Assembly: GCF_000720115.1 (NCBI RefSeq) | Contig: NZ_JOIR01000023.1 | Span: 43,338 to 107,337, forward strand | Source: Streptomyces sp. NRRL F-2580 | GTDB taxonomy: Bacteria; Actinomycetota; Actinomycetes; Streptomycetales; Streptomycetaceae | Direction: 5' to 3' | DNA: 64,000 bases | Part shown: positions 45,036-53,600 of the stretch, piece by piece | Position numbering within the stretch: position 1 is the stretch's first letter | Layout of the letters: each line of letters begins with the position of its first letter | Program-made: the position numbers and the translations under genes | Notes under the pieces: generated by a model | Told to the model about the DNA's origin: nothing | Seen by the model: only the letters and a program-made list of their open reading frames with translations | Database searches by the model: none

Positions 45036-45437
45036 CGCGGCCCCGTCCCCGCAGCCGCCGGGGGCTCCGCCCCCAGACCACCGCTGCCGGGGCTCCGCCC
45101 CGAACCCCTACGGCGCTCCGCGCCCGCGCCTCAAGCGCCGGCGAGGCTGACATTGCCGCTCCGCGGCAATCCCGCCTGCCGGGCGGGAGCCCCTGGCGGT
45201 CCCACCGCTGCCGGGGCTCCGCCCCGAACCCCTACGGCGCTCCGCGCCCGCGCCTCAAGCGCCGGCGGGGCTGACATTGCCGCTCCGCGGCAGTCCAGCC
45301 CGCCGGGCGGCACATGTCAGCGCAGCTCGGCCACATCCAGCCCCGCCGGCGTTTGAGGCGATCTTTCAGCCCCTCCGGCGTTTGAGGAGCGGGGTGCGGG
45401 GCGGAGCCCGGCGGGTTCGGGCGGAGCCCGGCGGGGC
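45036..45437. repeat. dense repeat region with a 124-bp tandem duplication
   Basis: This 441-bp gene-free gap is almost wholly repeat. Two near-identical copies (45079-45186 and 45203-45310, offset 124 bp, about five differences) each contain GGGGCTCCGCCCCGAA, CCTACGGCGCTCCGCGCC, CGCCTCAAGCGCCGGCG and CATTGCCGCTCCGCGGCA. Further on come CAGCCCCGCCGGCGTTTGAG (45341-45360), CAGCCCCTCCGGCGTTTGAG (45368-45387) and GCGGGGCGGAGCCCGGCGGG. Units occur in both orientations, so large hairpins can form. It lies between the co-directional amidase and glycosylase genes. Confidence 0.9.
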
Positions 45438-45449
45438 TAGGCTCGACGC

Positions 45450-46448
45450 ATGGCCGGCCGCTTCGATCCACTCACCCGTACCGCCGTGCGCGGCGGCCGC
45501 ACCGACGTCCCCCCGGACCGAGGGGACACCGCCACCGCCACCGCCGGCGCCAGGGAACGCCACTGGACCCCCGACGGTCCGCTCGACCTCGGCCTGACCC
45601 TCGGCCCCCTCAGACGCGGCCCCGCCGACCCCACCTTCCGCACCACCCCCGACGGCTCGGTCTGGCGCACCGCCCGCACCCCGCAGGGCCCGGCCACCCT
45701 CCGCGTGGCCCGCGCGGGCGAGCAGGTGCACGCCGAGGCCTGGGGCCCCGGCGCCGACTGGTTCCTCGAACAGCTCCCCGTGCTCCTCGGCGCCGGCGAC
45801 GACCCCGCCGCCTTCGTCCCCCGCCACCGCCTCGTGCACGCCAGCCACCGCCGCCGCCCGGGCCTGCGGCTCACCCGTACCGGCATGGTCCTGGAGTCCC
45901 TGATCCCCACGATCCTGGAGCAGAAGGTCACCGCCGACGAGGCCTACCGCGCCTGGCGCCGCCTCGTGAGGCAGTACGGCGAGCCCGCGCCCGGGCCGCA
46001 GGACCTGTACGTCGTGCCCGACGCCCGCACCTGGGCCATGATCCCGTCCTGGGACTGGCACAAGGCCGGCGTCGACGCCAAGCGCTCCGCCACCATCGTC
46101 CGGGCCGCCCGCGTGGCGAACCGTCTGGAGGAGGCCGCCGCCATGGCCCCGGCCGAGGCCGTGCGCAGGCTGGAGGCCGTTCCCGGGATCGGCCCGTGGA
46201 CCTCCGCCGAGACCCTCCAGCGCAGCAACGGCGACCCCGACGCCGTGACCACGGGCGACCTCCACCTGCCCGGCATCATCGGCTACGCCCTCGTCGGCGA
46301 CCGCGACACCGACGACGACGCCATGCTGGAGCTCCTCGCCCCGTACGCCGGGCAGCGCCACCGCGCCGCCCGGCTCATCCTCCTCGCGGGCCACACCCCG
46401 CCCCGCCGCACGCCCCGCATGCCGCGCGGCGACATCGGCCGGCTCTGA
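45450..46448 (+). CDS. DNA-3-methyladenine glycosylase-like HhH-GPD protein
   Basis: A 332-aa base-excision repair enzyme of the AlkA-like HhH-GPD superfamily. The C-terminal half carries the core: LESLIPTILEQKVTADEAYRAWRRLVRQYG, the helix-hairpin-helix LEAVPGIGPWTSAETLQRSNGDPDAV and the catalytic aspartate in TTGDLHLPGIIGYALVG. There is no iron-sulfur cluster motif after it. The N-terminal 110 residues form a beta-rich domain. The ATG at 45450 follows TAGGCT by six bases without a ribosome site (leaderless candidate), directly after the repeat cluster. Substrate range (3-methyladenine versus others) cannot be read from sequence. Confidence 0.88.
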   Translation: MAGRFDPLTRTAVRGGRTDVPPDRGDTATATAGARERHWTPDGPLDLGLTLGPLRRGPADPTFRTTPDGSVWRTARTPQGPATLRVARAGEQVHAEAWGPGADWFLEQLPVLLGAGDDPAAFVPRHRLVHASHRRRPGLRLTRTGMVLESLIPTILEQKVTADEAYRAWRRLVRQYGEPAPGPQDLYVVPDARTWAMIPSWDWHKAGVDAKRSATIVRAARVANRLEEAAAMAPAEAVRRLEAVPGIGPWTSAETLQRSNGDPDAVTTGDLHLPGIIGYALVGDRDTDDDAMLELLAPYAGQRHRAARLILLAGHTPPRRTPRMPRGDIGRL

Positions 46449-46484
46449 CGCGTCCGACCCGAAGGCTCTGACGCGTCCGACCCG
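46441..46484. repeat. 23-bp tandem duplication between convergent genes
   Basis: GGCTCTGACGCGTCCGACCC (followed by G) occurs at 46441-46461 and again at 46464-46484. The first copy contains the glycosylase stop codon; the second duplicates it. Confidence 0.85.
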
Positions 46485-46503
46485 TAGGCCCACCGCGCCC
46501 GGG

Positions 46504-47832
46504 TCAGCGGACCGTGATGAAGTCCTCCGCCGTCCGGGGCGGCCGCCCGGCCGGAGCCGAGGCGGGGTGGCCCACCGCGACCGCCCCCATCGGGTCCCAG
46601 TCCTGCGGCAGCCCCAGCACCTCCCGCACCACGTCCCGGCAGAACATCGTCGAGGACACCCACGCCGACCCCAGCCGCTCCCCGGCCAGCGCGACCAGCA
46701 GGTTCTGCACGCCCGCGCCCATCGCGACCACGAACATCTCCCGCTCCGCCGCGTCCCGGCGCGCGTGCCCGTAGTGGTGCGCGCCGTCCGTCACCAGGCA
46801 CGGCACCACCAGGTACGGGGCGCCCCGCAGCACGTCCCCGCGCCGCACCCGCTTCGCCACGGACTCCTCGGACTTGCCGTCCGCCCGCAGGTCCGCGATC
46901 CACGCGTCCCGCATCGCGTCCAGCAGTCGGGTCCGCGAGGCCTCGGACTCCAGCAGCACGAACCGCCACGGCGTCGTGTGGTGCGGGGCCGGGGCCGTCA
47001 CGGCCGCCGCCACCGCCCGCCGGACCGCGCCCGGGTCCACCGGCTCCGCCGTGAAGGCCCGTACGGTACGGCGCTGCGTGACGGCTTCCCGTACCGCCTC
47101 CGAGGTGCCCAGCCGGAACATGTCGTCGGCGGGGGTGCGCACCAGGTCCCGTGCCGAGGAGCCCTCGCCCAGGACGTGGGCCAGGCCGCGCACGACGGCC
47201 ACGGGCAGCCCGGCCGTCTTGCCCTTGACCAGGTCGCCGGCGGCGGCCAGTTCGTCCGCGATCGCCACGACCGTCGCGCTCAGCGGATTGCCGTGCGCGT
47301 CCGTGCCCCCGCGCAGGTCGTCCAGGACCCGCACGCCGGCCGAGCCGATCGCCACGTCGGTGAGTCCGGTGCGCCACGGCCGCCCGAAGGTGTCCGTGAC
47401 GACCACGCCCACGTCCACGGAGAGGACGTCGCGCACCCCGGCGCGGATCGCGGCGGCGGAGGCGTCGGGGTCCTCGGGCAGCAGCAGCACCGTGCCGGGG
47501 GCGGTGTTGGAGGCGTCCACCCCGGCGGCGGCCATCACCAGGCCCTGCCGGTTCTCGACGATGCGCAGGGGGCCCCGGCGCGCGACCACCCGTACGGTCT
47601 CCGCGTCTATGGCAGCCTCGCGCGAGTCCGCCTCCACGATCCGGCCCTCGGCCTTGGAGACGATCTTCGACGTGACGAGCAGGACGTCCCCGTCGCGCAG
47701 GTCGGGCGCGGCCGTCGTGATCAGCTTCGCCAGGTCGTCGCCCGGCCTGATCTCCGGCATCCCGTCGACGGCCCGCACCTCGTACGAGGGACTGTGCTCG
47801 CGAGACGCGTGCCCGGTGGTCGGCTCCGTCAC
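46504..47832 (-). CDS. fbiB: bifunctional coenzyme F420 gamma-glutamyl ligase / FMN reductase domain (FbiB)
   Basis: A 442-aa two-domain protein. The N-terminal domain (about 1-245) is the CofE ligase that adds glutamates to F420-0: [63 protein letters not shown] and [25 protein letters not shown]. The C-terminal domain (about 255-442) is a nitroreductase fold ([43 protein letters not shown], then [24 protein letters not shown]), which in actinobacterial FbiB reduces the dehydro intermediate. The GTG start overlaps the stop of fbiA, so the two are coupled. Confidence 0.95.
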   Translation of the reverse strand: MTEPTTGHASREHSPSYEVRAVDGMPEIRPGDDLAKLITTAAPDLRDGDVLLVTSKIVSKAEGRIVEADSREAAIDAETVRVVARRGPLRIVENRQGLVMAAAGVDASNTAPGTVLLLPEDPDASAAAIRAGVRDVLSVDVGVVVTDTFGRPWRTGLTDVAIGSAGVRVLDDLRGGTDAHGNPLSATVVAIADELAAAGDLVKGKTAGLPVAVVRGLAHVLGEGSSARDLVRTPADDMFRLGTSEAVREAVTQRRTVRAFTAEPVDPGAVRRAVAAAVTAPAPHHTTPWRFVLLESEASRTRLLDAMRDAWIADLRADGKSEESVAKRVRRGDVLRGAPYLVVPCLVTDGAHHYGHARRDAAEREMFVVAMGAGVQNLLVALAGERLGSAWVSSTMFCRDVVREVLGLPQDWDPMGAVAVGHPASAPAGRPPRTAEDFITVR

Positions 47833-48788
47833 CGGGAGGCCTCCGCCAGTTCCAGCGCGGCCCGGGCCATCTCCGCGGTGGCCTCCAGGTCGGTCATCAT
47901 CAGCGGCACCGCGCGGCAGGTGATGCCGGCGGCCTCCACCTCGGCGACGGCGTCCGCGTCGGCGGTGTCCACCAGCCAGCCGTCGAGCAGCCCGGTCCCG
48001 TAGTGCAGGGCGACCGCCGCGGCCGTGGCCTCGACGCCGACCGCGGCCAGCACCTTGTCGGCCATGCCGCGCACGGGCGCGCCCCCGACGATGGGGGAGA
48101 GGCCGATCACGGGCGCCCCGGCGGCGGCCACGGCTTCCCGGATGCCGGGCACGGAGAGGATCGTCCCGACCGAGACCACGGGGTTCGAGGGCGGGAAGAG
48201 GATCACGTCGGCGGCGGCGATGGCCTCCAGCACGCCGGGCGCGGGCTTGGCCTGCTCGGCGCCGACGGGTACGACGGCCTCCGCGTCCACCGCGGCGCGC
48301 AGCCGGACCCAGTACTCCTGGAAGTGGATGACCCGTCGCTCTCCCGTCCCCGCCTCGGTGATCGCGACGTGGGTCTCGACCCGGTCGTCGGACATGGGCA
48401 GCAGCCGCACTCCGGGCCGCCAGCGGTCACAGAGGGCCTCGGTGACGGCGCTCAGCGGGTAGCCCGCGCCGAGCATCTGCGTACGGACGATGTGGGTGGC
48501 GAAGTCGCGGTCGCCGAGGCCGAACCAGGTGGGGCCGACCCCGTACGCCGCGAGCTCCTCCTTGACGGTGAAGGACTCGTCGGTGCGGCCCCAGCCCTGC
48601 TCCTCGTTGATGCCACCGCCGAGGGTGTACATCACCGTGTCGAGGTCGGGGCACACCTTGAGCCCGAACAGGTGGATGTCGTCACCGGTGTTGCCGATGA
48701 CCGTGATGTCCGCGTCGGGCACTGCCGACTTGAGTCCGCGAAGGAACCGGGCGCCGCCTATACCGCCGGCCAGAACAACAATGCGCAT
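47829..48788 (-). CDS. fbiA: 2-phospho-L-lactate/phosphoenolpyruvate transferase (FbiA/CofD)
   Basis: A 319-aa enzyme that joins the activated phospholactate or phosphoenolpyruvate guanylyl donor to the deazaflavin Fo, giving (dehydro)F420-0. The N-terminus [58 protein letters not shown] is diagnostic. [61 protein letters not shown] and [17 protein letters not shown] follow. Length is normal. It is the first gene of the fbiA-fbiB pair, next to whiB as in mycobacteria. Confidence 0.96.
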   Translation of the reverse strand: MRIVVLAGGIGGARFLRGLKSAVPDADITVIGNTGDDIHLFGLKVCPDLDTVMYTLGGGINEEQGWGRTDESFTVKEELAAYGVGPTWFGLGDRDFATHIVRTQMLGAGYPLSAVTEALCDRWRPGVRLLPMSDDRVETHVAITEAGTGERRVIHFQEYWVRLRAAVDAEAVVPVGAEQAKPAPGVLEAIAAADVILFPPSNPVVSVGTILSVPGIREAVAAAGAPVIGLSPIVGGAPVRGMADKVLAAVGVEATAAAVALHYGTGLLDGWLVDTADADAVAEVEAAGITCRAVPLMMTDLEATAEMARAALELAEASR

Positions 48789-48843
48789 GCGGACAGTCTG
48801 TCAGCCGGAGGCTGCCGCTGAGGGGTGGTGGTCGGTGGGGGCA

Positions 48844-48867
48844 CCTCCCAGCGGCAGCTGGGGGAGG
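48844..48867. repeat. short palindromic repeat (second copy of the 28551 element)
   Basis: CCTCCCAGC-GGCA-GCTGGGGGAGG is a bulged inverted repeat between the cysteine dioxygenase stop and the fbiA start; the same core occurs at 28551-28570. It may terminate the leftward cysteine dioxygenase transcript. Confidence 0.75.
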
Positions 48868-48896
48868 GTGGGACGGTCAGCGGGGCGACGGGAGGG

Positions 48897-49460
48897 TCAG
48901 GCGGGTACGGACTCGGACTCGGCCGGGGAGCAGCTGTGCATCGGCATCTCGGTCAGGCCGGGGAAGTACACGTGCAGGCTGACCGCGCCGTCGAGGGTGT
49001 CGTTGACGACCTCGTGCGCGAAGCCGGGGGCGAGGACGCGCTGGGTTCCGGGGCGGTGGGCGAGCCGTCCGCGTGAGGTGTGCTCGGTGAGCTCGCCTTC
49101 GAGCACGGTCAGGACGCCGGAGGAGGCGCCGTGGTCATGCGGGCCGCTGCCCTGGCCGGGGACCCAGCTGAGCAGCCAGACCTCGTAGCCCGGGCCGGTG
49201 CGCAGCCGGTGGTACCAGCGGGTGGTGGCGTCGTACCGGACGAGGTGCTCCCAGGAGGCGCGGTCCTCGGCGATGGAGCGGGCGAGGCCGACGAACTCGG
49301 CGACGGTGGCCGGGTGTTCCCGGGCGGGCTGGAGGAGGTGCTGGACGGCGAGGATGTCGCCGGCGATCTGCAGGTCGCTCTCTACGGGCGCTGCGGGCGC
49401 TGCGGTGACGGGAGCGGCAGGGGCGGCGGCGGTGGGGGTGGCGCTGTACGTGCTGTTCAT
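48897..49460 (-). CDS. cysteine dioxygenase
   Basis: A 187-aa cupin, mononuclear non-heme iron enzyme that oxidises L-cysteine to cysteine sulfinate. The start ATG 49460 follows GAGGT. The first cupin motif WVPGQGSGPHDHGASSGVLTVLEGELTEH gives two iron histidines (HDH) and the second, APGFAHEVVNDTLDGAVSLHVYFPG, the third; WEHLVRYDATTRWYHRLRTGPGYEVWLLSW is the family core. The first 27 residues are Ala/Pro-rich and dispensable-looking. A cysteine-rich leader peptide and hairpin precede it (49516-49672), which makes cysteine-controlled expression likely. It reads away from whiB. Confidence 0.93.
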   Translation of the reverse strand: MNSTYSATPTAAAPAAPVTAAPAAPVESDLQIAGDILAVQHLLQPAREHPATVAEFVGLARSIAEDRASWEHLVRYDATTRWYHRLRTGPGYEVWLLSWVPGQGSGPHDHGASSGVLTVLEGELTEHTSRGRLAHRPGTQRVLAPGFAHEVVNDTLDGAVSLHVYFPGLTEMPMHSCSPAESESVPA

Positions 49461-49515
49461 CGTGGGGGTTACCTCGACGGATGTCAGTCGTGCTGGCGGT
49501 TGCTGTGGGGGCGGG

Positions 49516-49543
49516 CCGGAGCTCACGGGAGCCGGGGCTCCGG
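49516..49543 (-). promoter_or_regulatory. attenuator-type hairpin between leader peptide and cysteine dioxygenase
   Basis: On the minus strand CCGGAGC (49543-49537) can pair with GCTCCGG (49522-49516), and a competing GGAGCC/GGCTCC pairing overlaps it. The stem starts six bases after the leader peptide stop codon, so a ribosome at that stop would cover its 5' arm. There is no U tract; it could act by terminating transcription or by blocking Rho or ribosome access. Confidence 0.6.
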
Positions 49544-49548
49544 GGGCA

Positions 49549-49635
49549 TCAACAGCTGCAACAGCAACAGCGAACCTGGGCAGCGCACAGGAACCCACGA
49601 ATGGGGGTCCGGGTGGCGACTGCGGGCGCTGACAT
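49549..49635 (-). CDS. polycysteine leader peptide, 28 aa
   Basis: A short frame from ATG 49635 to TGA 49549, ending Val-Arg-Cys-Cys-Cys-Cys-Ser-Cys-stop, with another Cys at residue 17: six cysteines in 28 residues in a GC-rich genome where Cys is rare. There is no ribosome site before the ATG. TTGACA (49672-49667) lies upstream, and a weak -10 (TCTCCT, 49648-49643) ends seven bases before the ATG, the layout of a leaderless transcript. The next gene, 89 bp on, is cysteine dioxygenase. Polycysteine leaderless short ORFs are known cysteine-responsive attenuators in mycobacteria. I infer the same sensing here; expression is not proven. Confidence 0.75.
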   Translation of the reverse strand: MSAPAVATRTPIRGFLCAAQVRCCCCSC

Positions 49636-49642
49636 GCGAACA

Positions 49643-49672
49643 AGGAGAACGGTTCGGAGGTCGGACTGTCAA
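49643..49672 (-). promoter_or_regulatory. promoter of the leader peptide/cysteine dioxygenase transcript
   Basis: TTGACA (49672-49667) is a perfect sigma-70-type -35 box; TCTCCT (49648-49643) at 18-base spacing, or TTCTCC at 17, is a weak -10. The predicted transcript start is at or next to the leader ATG (49635). Confidence 0.5.
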
Positions 49673-49989
49673 CCCAATGTCCGGTTTGGGGCAAAAGTTT
49701 CACCTCATCCGGTTACTGCGCGCGGAGAAAGGTTTGTGCAATCCATGGCGGGGGATGTGGCGCTGTGCCAGGACTCAAACCCAACCCGTCATCTCGTGAC
49801 CGGAATGTGATCTGCGCCGCTTTCTCCGGGCGGATCGCAACCCCGCCCGTAGGTGGGTACGTGAATAACGGGTGAAGGCGGGAGTCTCGCGACACCCGAT
49901 GCATGTGTCACGATTTTTGGCGATATGAACACTTTCTGCATACGCTTGGTTCCGCCGAGTGAATAAGGGGCCCAATAGCAGATCCCGGC

Positions 49990-50019
49990 TTGACTGCTCC
50001 GGAGCCACGCACTTGTAAT
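49990..50019 (+). promoter_or_regulatory. whiB promoter candidate
   Basis: TTGACT (49990-49995) and TGTAAT (50014-50019), 18 bases apart, fit a principal-sigma-factor promoter with a start near 50026, about 67 bases before the whiB ATG. The AT-rich stretch 49910-49970 could hold a second promoter. The rest of 49673-49989 shows no gene. Confidence 0.6.
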
Positions 50020-50045
50020 TTCACTCGTGTCGTTACGTAGCGATC

Positions 50046-50060
50046 AGTGACGGCATCACC
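50046..50060 (+). promoter_or_regulatory. BldD-box-like operator at whiB
   Basis: AGTGA-CGGCA-TCACC (50046-50060) fits the published BldD consensus AGTgA-(N)m-TCACc. It lies just downstream of the predicted whiB transcript start, where a repressor would block elongation or initiation. BldD is the c-di-GMP-dependent repressor of sporulation genes. Confidence 0.6.
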
Positions 50061-50092
50061 ACGGGGACGCACAGACAGAGCGAGGGGCGCAC

Positions 50093-50356
50093 ATGACCGA
50101 GCTGTTTCAGGAACTGCTGGTCGAGGAGGCGGACGAAGAGCTCGGATGGCAGGAGCGCGCTCTCTGCGCCCAGACCGACCCCGAGTCCTTCTTCCCCGAG
50201 AAGGGCGGCTCCACCCGCGAGGCCAAGAAGGTCTGCCTCGCCTGCGAAGTCCGCTCCGAATGCCTTGAGTACGCCCTCGCCAACGACGAGCGATTCGGCA
50301 TCTGGGGCGGTCTGTCCGAGCGCGAGCGCCGCCGGCTGAAAAAGGCAGCGGTCTGA
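50093..50356 (+). CDS. whiB: WhiB developmental iron-sulfur transcription factor
   Basis: An 87-aa Wbl protein. Four cysteines (Cys25, Cys48, Cys51, Cys57) in ALCAQTDPESFFPEKGGSTREAKKVCLACEVRSECLEYAL bind a [4Fe-4S] cluster; the turn GIWGGLSERERRRLKKAAV is the DNA-binding C-terminus. Length, sequence and position beside fbiA/fbiB and manB match WhiB itself (WhiB2 in mycobacteria), which works with WhiA to start sporulation septation, rather than WblA or WblE. GAGGGG lies about ten bases upstream of the ATG. A BldD-like box and promoter precede it. Confidence 0.96.
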   Translation: MTELFQELLVEEADEELGWQERALCAQTDPESFFPEKGGSTREAKKVCLACEVRSECLEYALANDERFGIWGGLSERERRRLKKAAV

Positions 50357-50441
50357 AACGGCCGGGGCACCACCGACCCGGTACCCACCGCACCACGCAC
50401 GACATATCGAACGCACGAAAGTCATCACACAGAGCACGACA

Positions 50442-50484
50442 AACGGTCCGCCTCCTGCACCTTCCCCGCAGGAGGCGGACCGTT
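50442..50484. terminator. whiB terminator
   Basis: AACGGTCCGCCTCCTGC (50442-50458) pairs perfectly with 50468-50484 around a 9-base loop, and TGTGTTG follows: the clearest intrinsic-terminator-like hairpin in the window. The remaining gap up to 50600 is a G/C-rich repeat remnant without a gene. Confidence 0.92.
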
Positions 50485-50600
50485 GTGTTGCCAGCCGTTA
50501 GGGTGGGGCGCTGTCCAGCAGCCTCCGAGGGCACACCACCCCCGGACCCTCCCCCCGGCCCCGTCCGGAGGGACCCCCAGGCCGGAGGGCCAGTAGCGCG

Positions 50601-53600
50601 ATGTCCCTGCACAGCCAGTCGGCGGCCTCCCACCAGGCCCCCGCCACACCCGAGTTCCCCCGGCACGTCGTCACCGCGGTCCTCGTCGCCCATGACGGCG
50701 CCCGCTGGCTGCCCCGGACACTCGCCGGCCTCCTCGGCCAGGAACGCCCCGCGCAGAACCACATCGCCGCCGACACCGGCAGCGCCGACGAATCCGCGCG
50801 GCTGCTCACCGAGGCCCTGGGCGACGACCGCGTCCTGCACCTCGCCCGCCGCACCGGATTCGGTACGGCCGTGGACGAAGCCGCCCGGATCGCGGGCACC
50901 CTGACCCCCGAGGACCTCCCGTACCTCAAGCGCCCCAGCGGCTGGGATCCCGTCAGCCGCACCTGGCGCGACGACACGTACGACCTCCCCGAACTCCCCC
51001 ACGGCGAACCCGTCCAGTGGCTCTGGCTCCTGCACGACGACAGCGCACCCGAACCCGACGCCCTCACCGAACTGCTCCGCGTCGCCGAGGAGAACCCCGA
51101 CGCCGCCGTCATCGGCCCCAAACTGCGCGGCTGGTACGACAAGAAGCAGCTCCTCGAAGCCGGCGTCACCATCGCCCGCAGCGGCCGCCGCTGGACCGGA
51201 CTCGACCGCCGGGAACAGGACCAGGGCCAGCACGACCAGGTCCGCCCCGTCCTGTCCGTCTCCACCGCCGGCATGCTGGTCCGCCGCGACGTCTACGACG
51301 ACCTCGGCGGCTTCGACCGCCGCCTGCCCCTGATGCGCGACGACGTCGACCTGTGCTGGCGCGCCCAGAGCGCCGGCCACACCGTCCTCGTCGCCCCCGA
51401 CGCCGTCCTGCGCCACGCCGAGGCCTCCGCCCGCGAACGCCGCACCGTCGACTGCGCCGGCCGCACCGCGGCCGGCCCGCACCGCGTCGACAAGGCCGGC
51501 GCCGTCTACACCATCCTCGCCAACAGCTCCGGCCGCGCCCTGCCCTACGTCCTGCTGCGCGTCCTCCTCGGCACCGTCCTGCGCACCCTCGCCTACCTCA
51601 TCGGCAAGGCCCCCGGCCAGGCCGTCGACGAGATCACCGGCCTCCTCGCCACCCTGCTGCGCCCCGGCCGGATCCTCGCCGCCCGCAAGGCCCGCCGCCG
51701 CCCCGCCGTCCCCGCCGCCGACCTGCGCCCGCTCTTCCCCCCGCCGGGCGCCTCCCTGCGGGCCAACGCGGAACAGCTCGCCGGCTACTTCGGCGGCGAC
51801 CGCGACACCGACGTCGCCCCCGCGGGCCGGCACGGCGGAGGCAGCATCCTGACCGCCCCCGGCGAGGACGGCGACTACGCCGTGGCCGAGGAACGCTTCG
51901 CCCGCCTCAAGCGGATCGCCCGCAACCCCGCGCCGGTCCTCTTCGGCCTCCTCCTGCTCGTCTCCCTCGCCGCCTGCCGCGGCCTCCTCGTCGGCGGCTC
52001 CCTCATGGGCGGCGCCCTGCTGCCCGCCCCCGACAGCGGCCCCGAACTCTGGCGCGCCTACACCGACGGCTGGCAGGCCGTCGGCACCGGCTCCACCGCC
52101 TCCGCGCCCCCCTACCTCGCCGTCCTCGGCGCCCTCGCCACCCTGCTGTTCGGCTCCACCCAGGCCGCACTGACCCTGCTGCTCGTCGGATCCGTCCCGC
52201 TCGCCGGCCTCACCGCCTACTTCGCCTCCCGGCCGCTCGTCGAGTCCCGACTGCTGCGCGCCTGGGCCGCCATCGCCTACGCCTTCCTCCCCGCCGTCAC
52301 CGGAGCCCTCGCCGGCGGCCGCCTCGGCACCGCCGTCCTCGCCGTCGTGCTGCCGCTCATCGCCCGCTCCGCCGTCGCCGCCTTCGCCCTCGGCGGCGGC
52401 GAGTCGACCGCCGACAAGCGCGGCAGCTGGCGCGCGGTGTGGACGTACACGCTCCTGCTGACCCTGGCCACCGCCTTCACCCCCGTGGTCTGGCCGCTCG
52501 CCGCGGTCCTCGGGACCGCCGCACTCGTCCTGCGCCGCGCGCACTGGAAGGCGTACGGCCCCCGGCTGCTCGCCACCCTCGCCGTCCCGATGGTCGTGCT
52601 CGCCCCCTGGTCGCTCGGCCTGCTCACGCACCCCGGCCGCCTCCTCCAAGAGGCCGGACTGCCCTACGGAACCGGCGCCGCCGGCGCCCTCGACCTGCTC
52701 GGCATCAACCCCGGCGGCCCCGGCACCGGCGCCGGCCTGCTGCTCGCCGGCATCGTCCTCGCCGCGCTGGCCGCCCTGCTGCGCACCGACCGCCGGTTCG
52801 CCGTCCGCACCGCCTGGGCCGCCGCCCTGGCAGCGCTGCTCCTCGCCGTCCTCGCCAACCGGACCGCCTGGGCCGGCCCCGCCACCCTCGTCTACGGACT
52901 CGCCCTGCTCGCGGCCGCCGCGCTCGGCGCGGACGGCGCCAAGGAACGGGTCGCCGCCCGCAGCTTCGGCTGGCGCCAGCCGCTGGCCGCGCTCATCGCC
53001 CTCGCGGCCGCCGCGGGCCCGGTGGTCGCCGCCGCCACCTGGATGATCGCCGGCGCCGACGGCCCGCTGGAGCGCCGCGACCCGGTCCAGGTCCCGGCCT
53101 TCGTCGCCGACGCCGGCGGCGACGACAACCAGACCCGCACCCTGATCCTCGACCTGGACCCGCCCGCCACCGTCTCCTACAGCCTCGTCCGCGGCTCCGG
53201 CGGCCGCCTCGGCGACGCCGAGATCACCGCCCGGACCGGCGGCGACCCCCGGCTCGACAAGGTCGTCTCCAACCTGGTCGCCGGCTCCGGCGCCGACCAG
53301 TCCAGCCAGCTCAGCGCCTACGCCATCCGCTTCGTGATGTTCCGCCCCGGCGGCCCCGAAGAGATCCGCCGCGTCCTCGACGCCACCCCGGGCCTGAGCC
53401 GGCGCCACCAGCAGGACGGCACCTCGCTGTGGGGCGTCGAGCCCTGGCTGCCGCGCGCCGTCATCATCTCCGCCAAGCAGGGCGAGGCCCCGATCCCGGT
53501 CGCCGCCGGACCCGTCGAGGCCCACGGCAAGATCCCCTCGGGCGAGGCCGGCCGTGTGCTGCGCATCGCCGACCGCGCCGACGCCGGCTGGCAGGCCACC

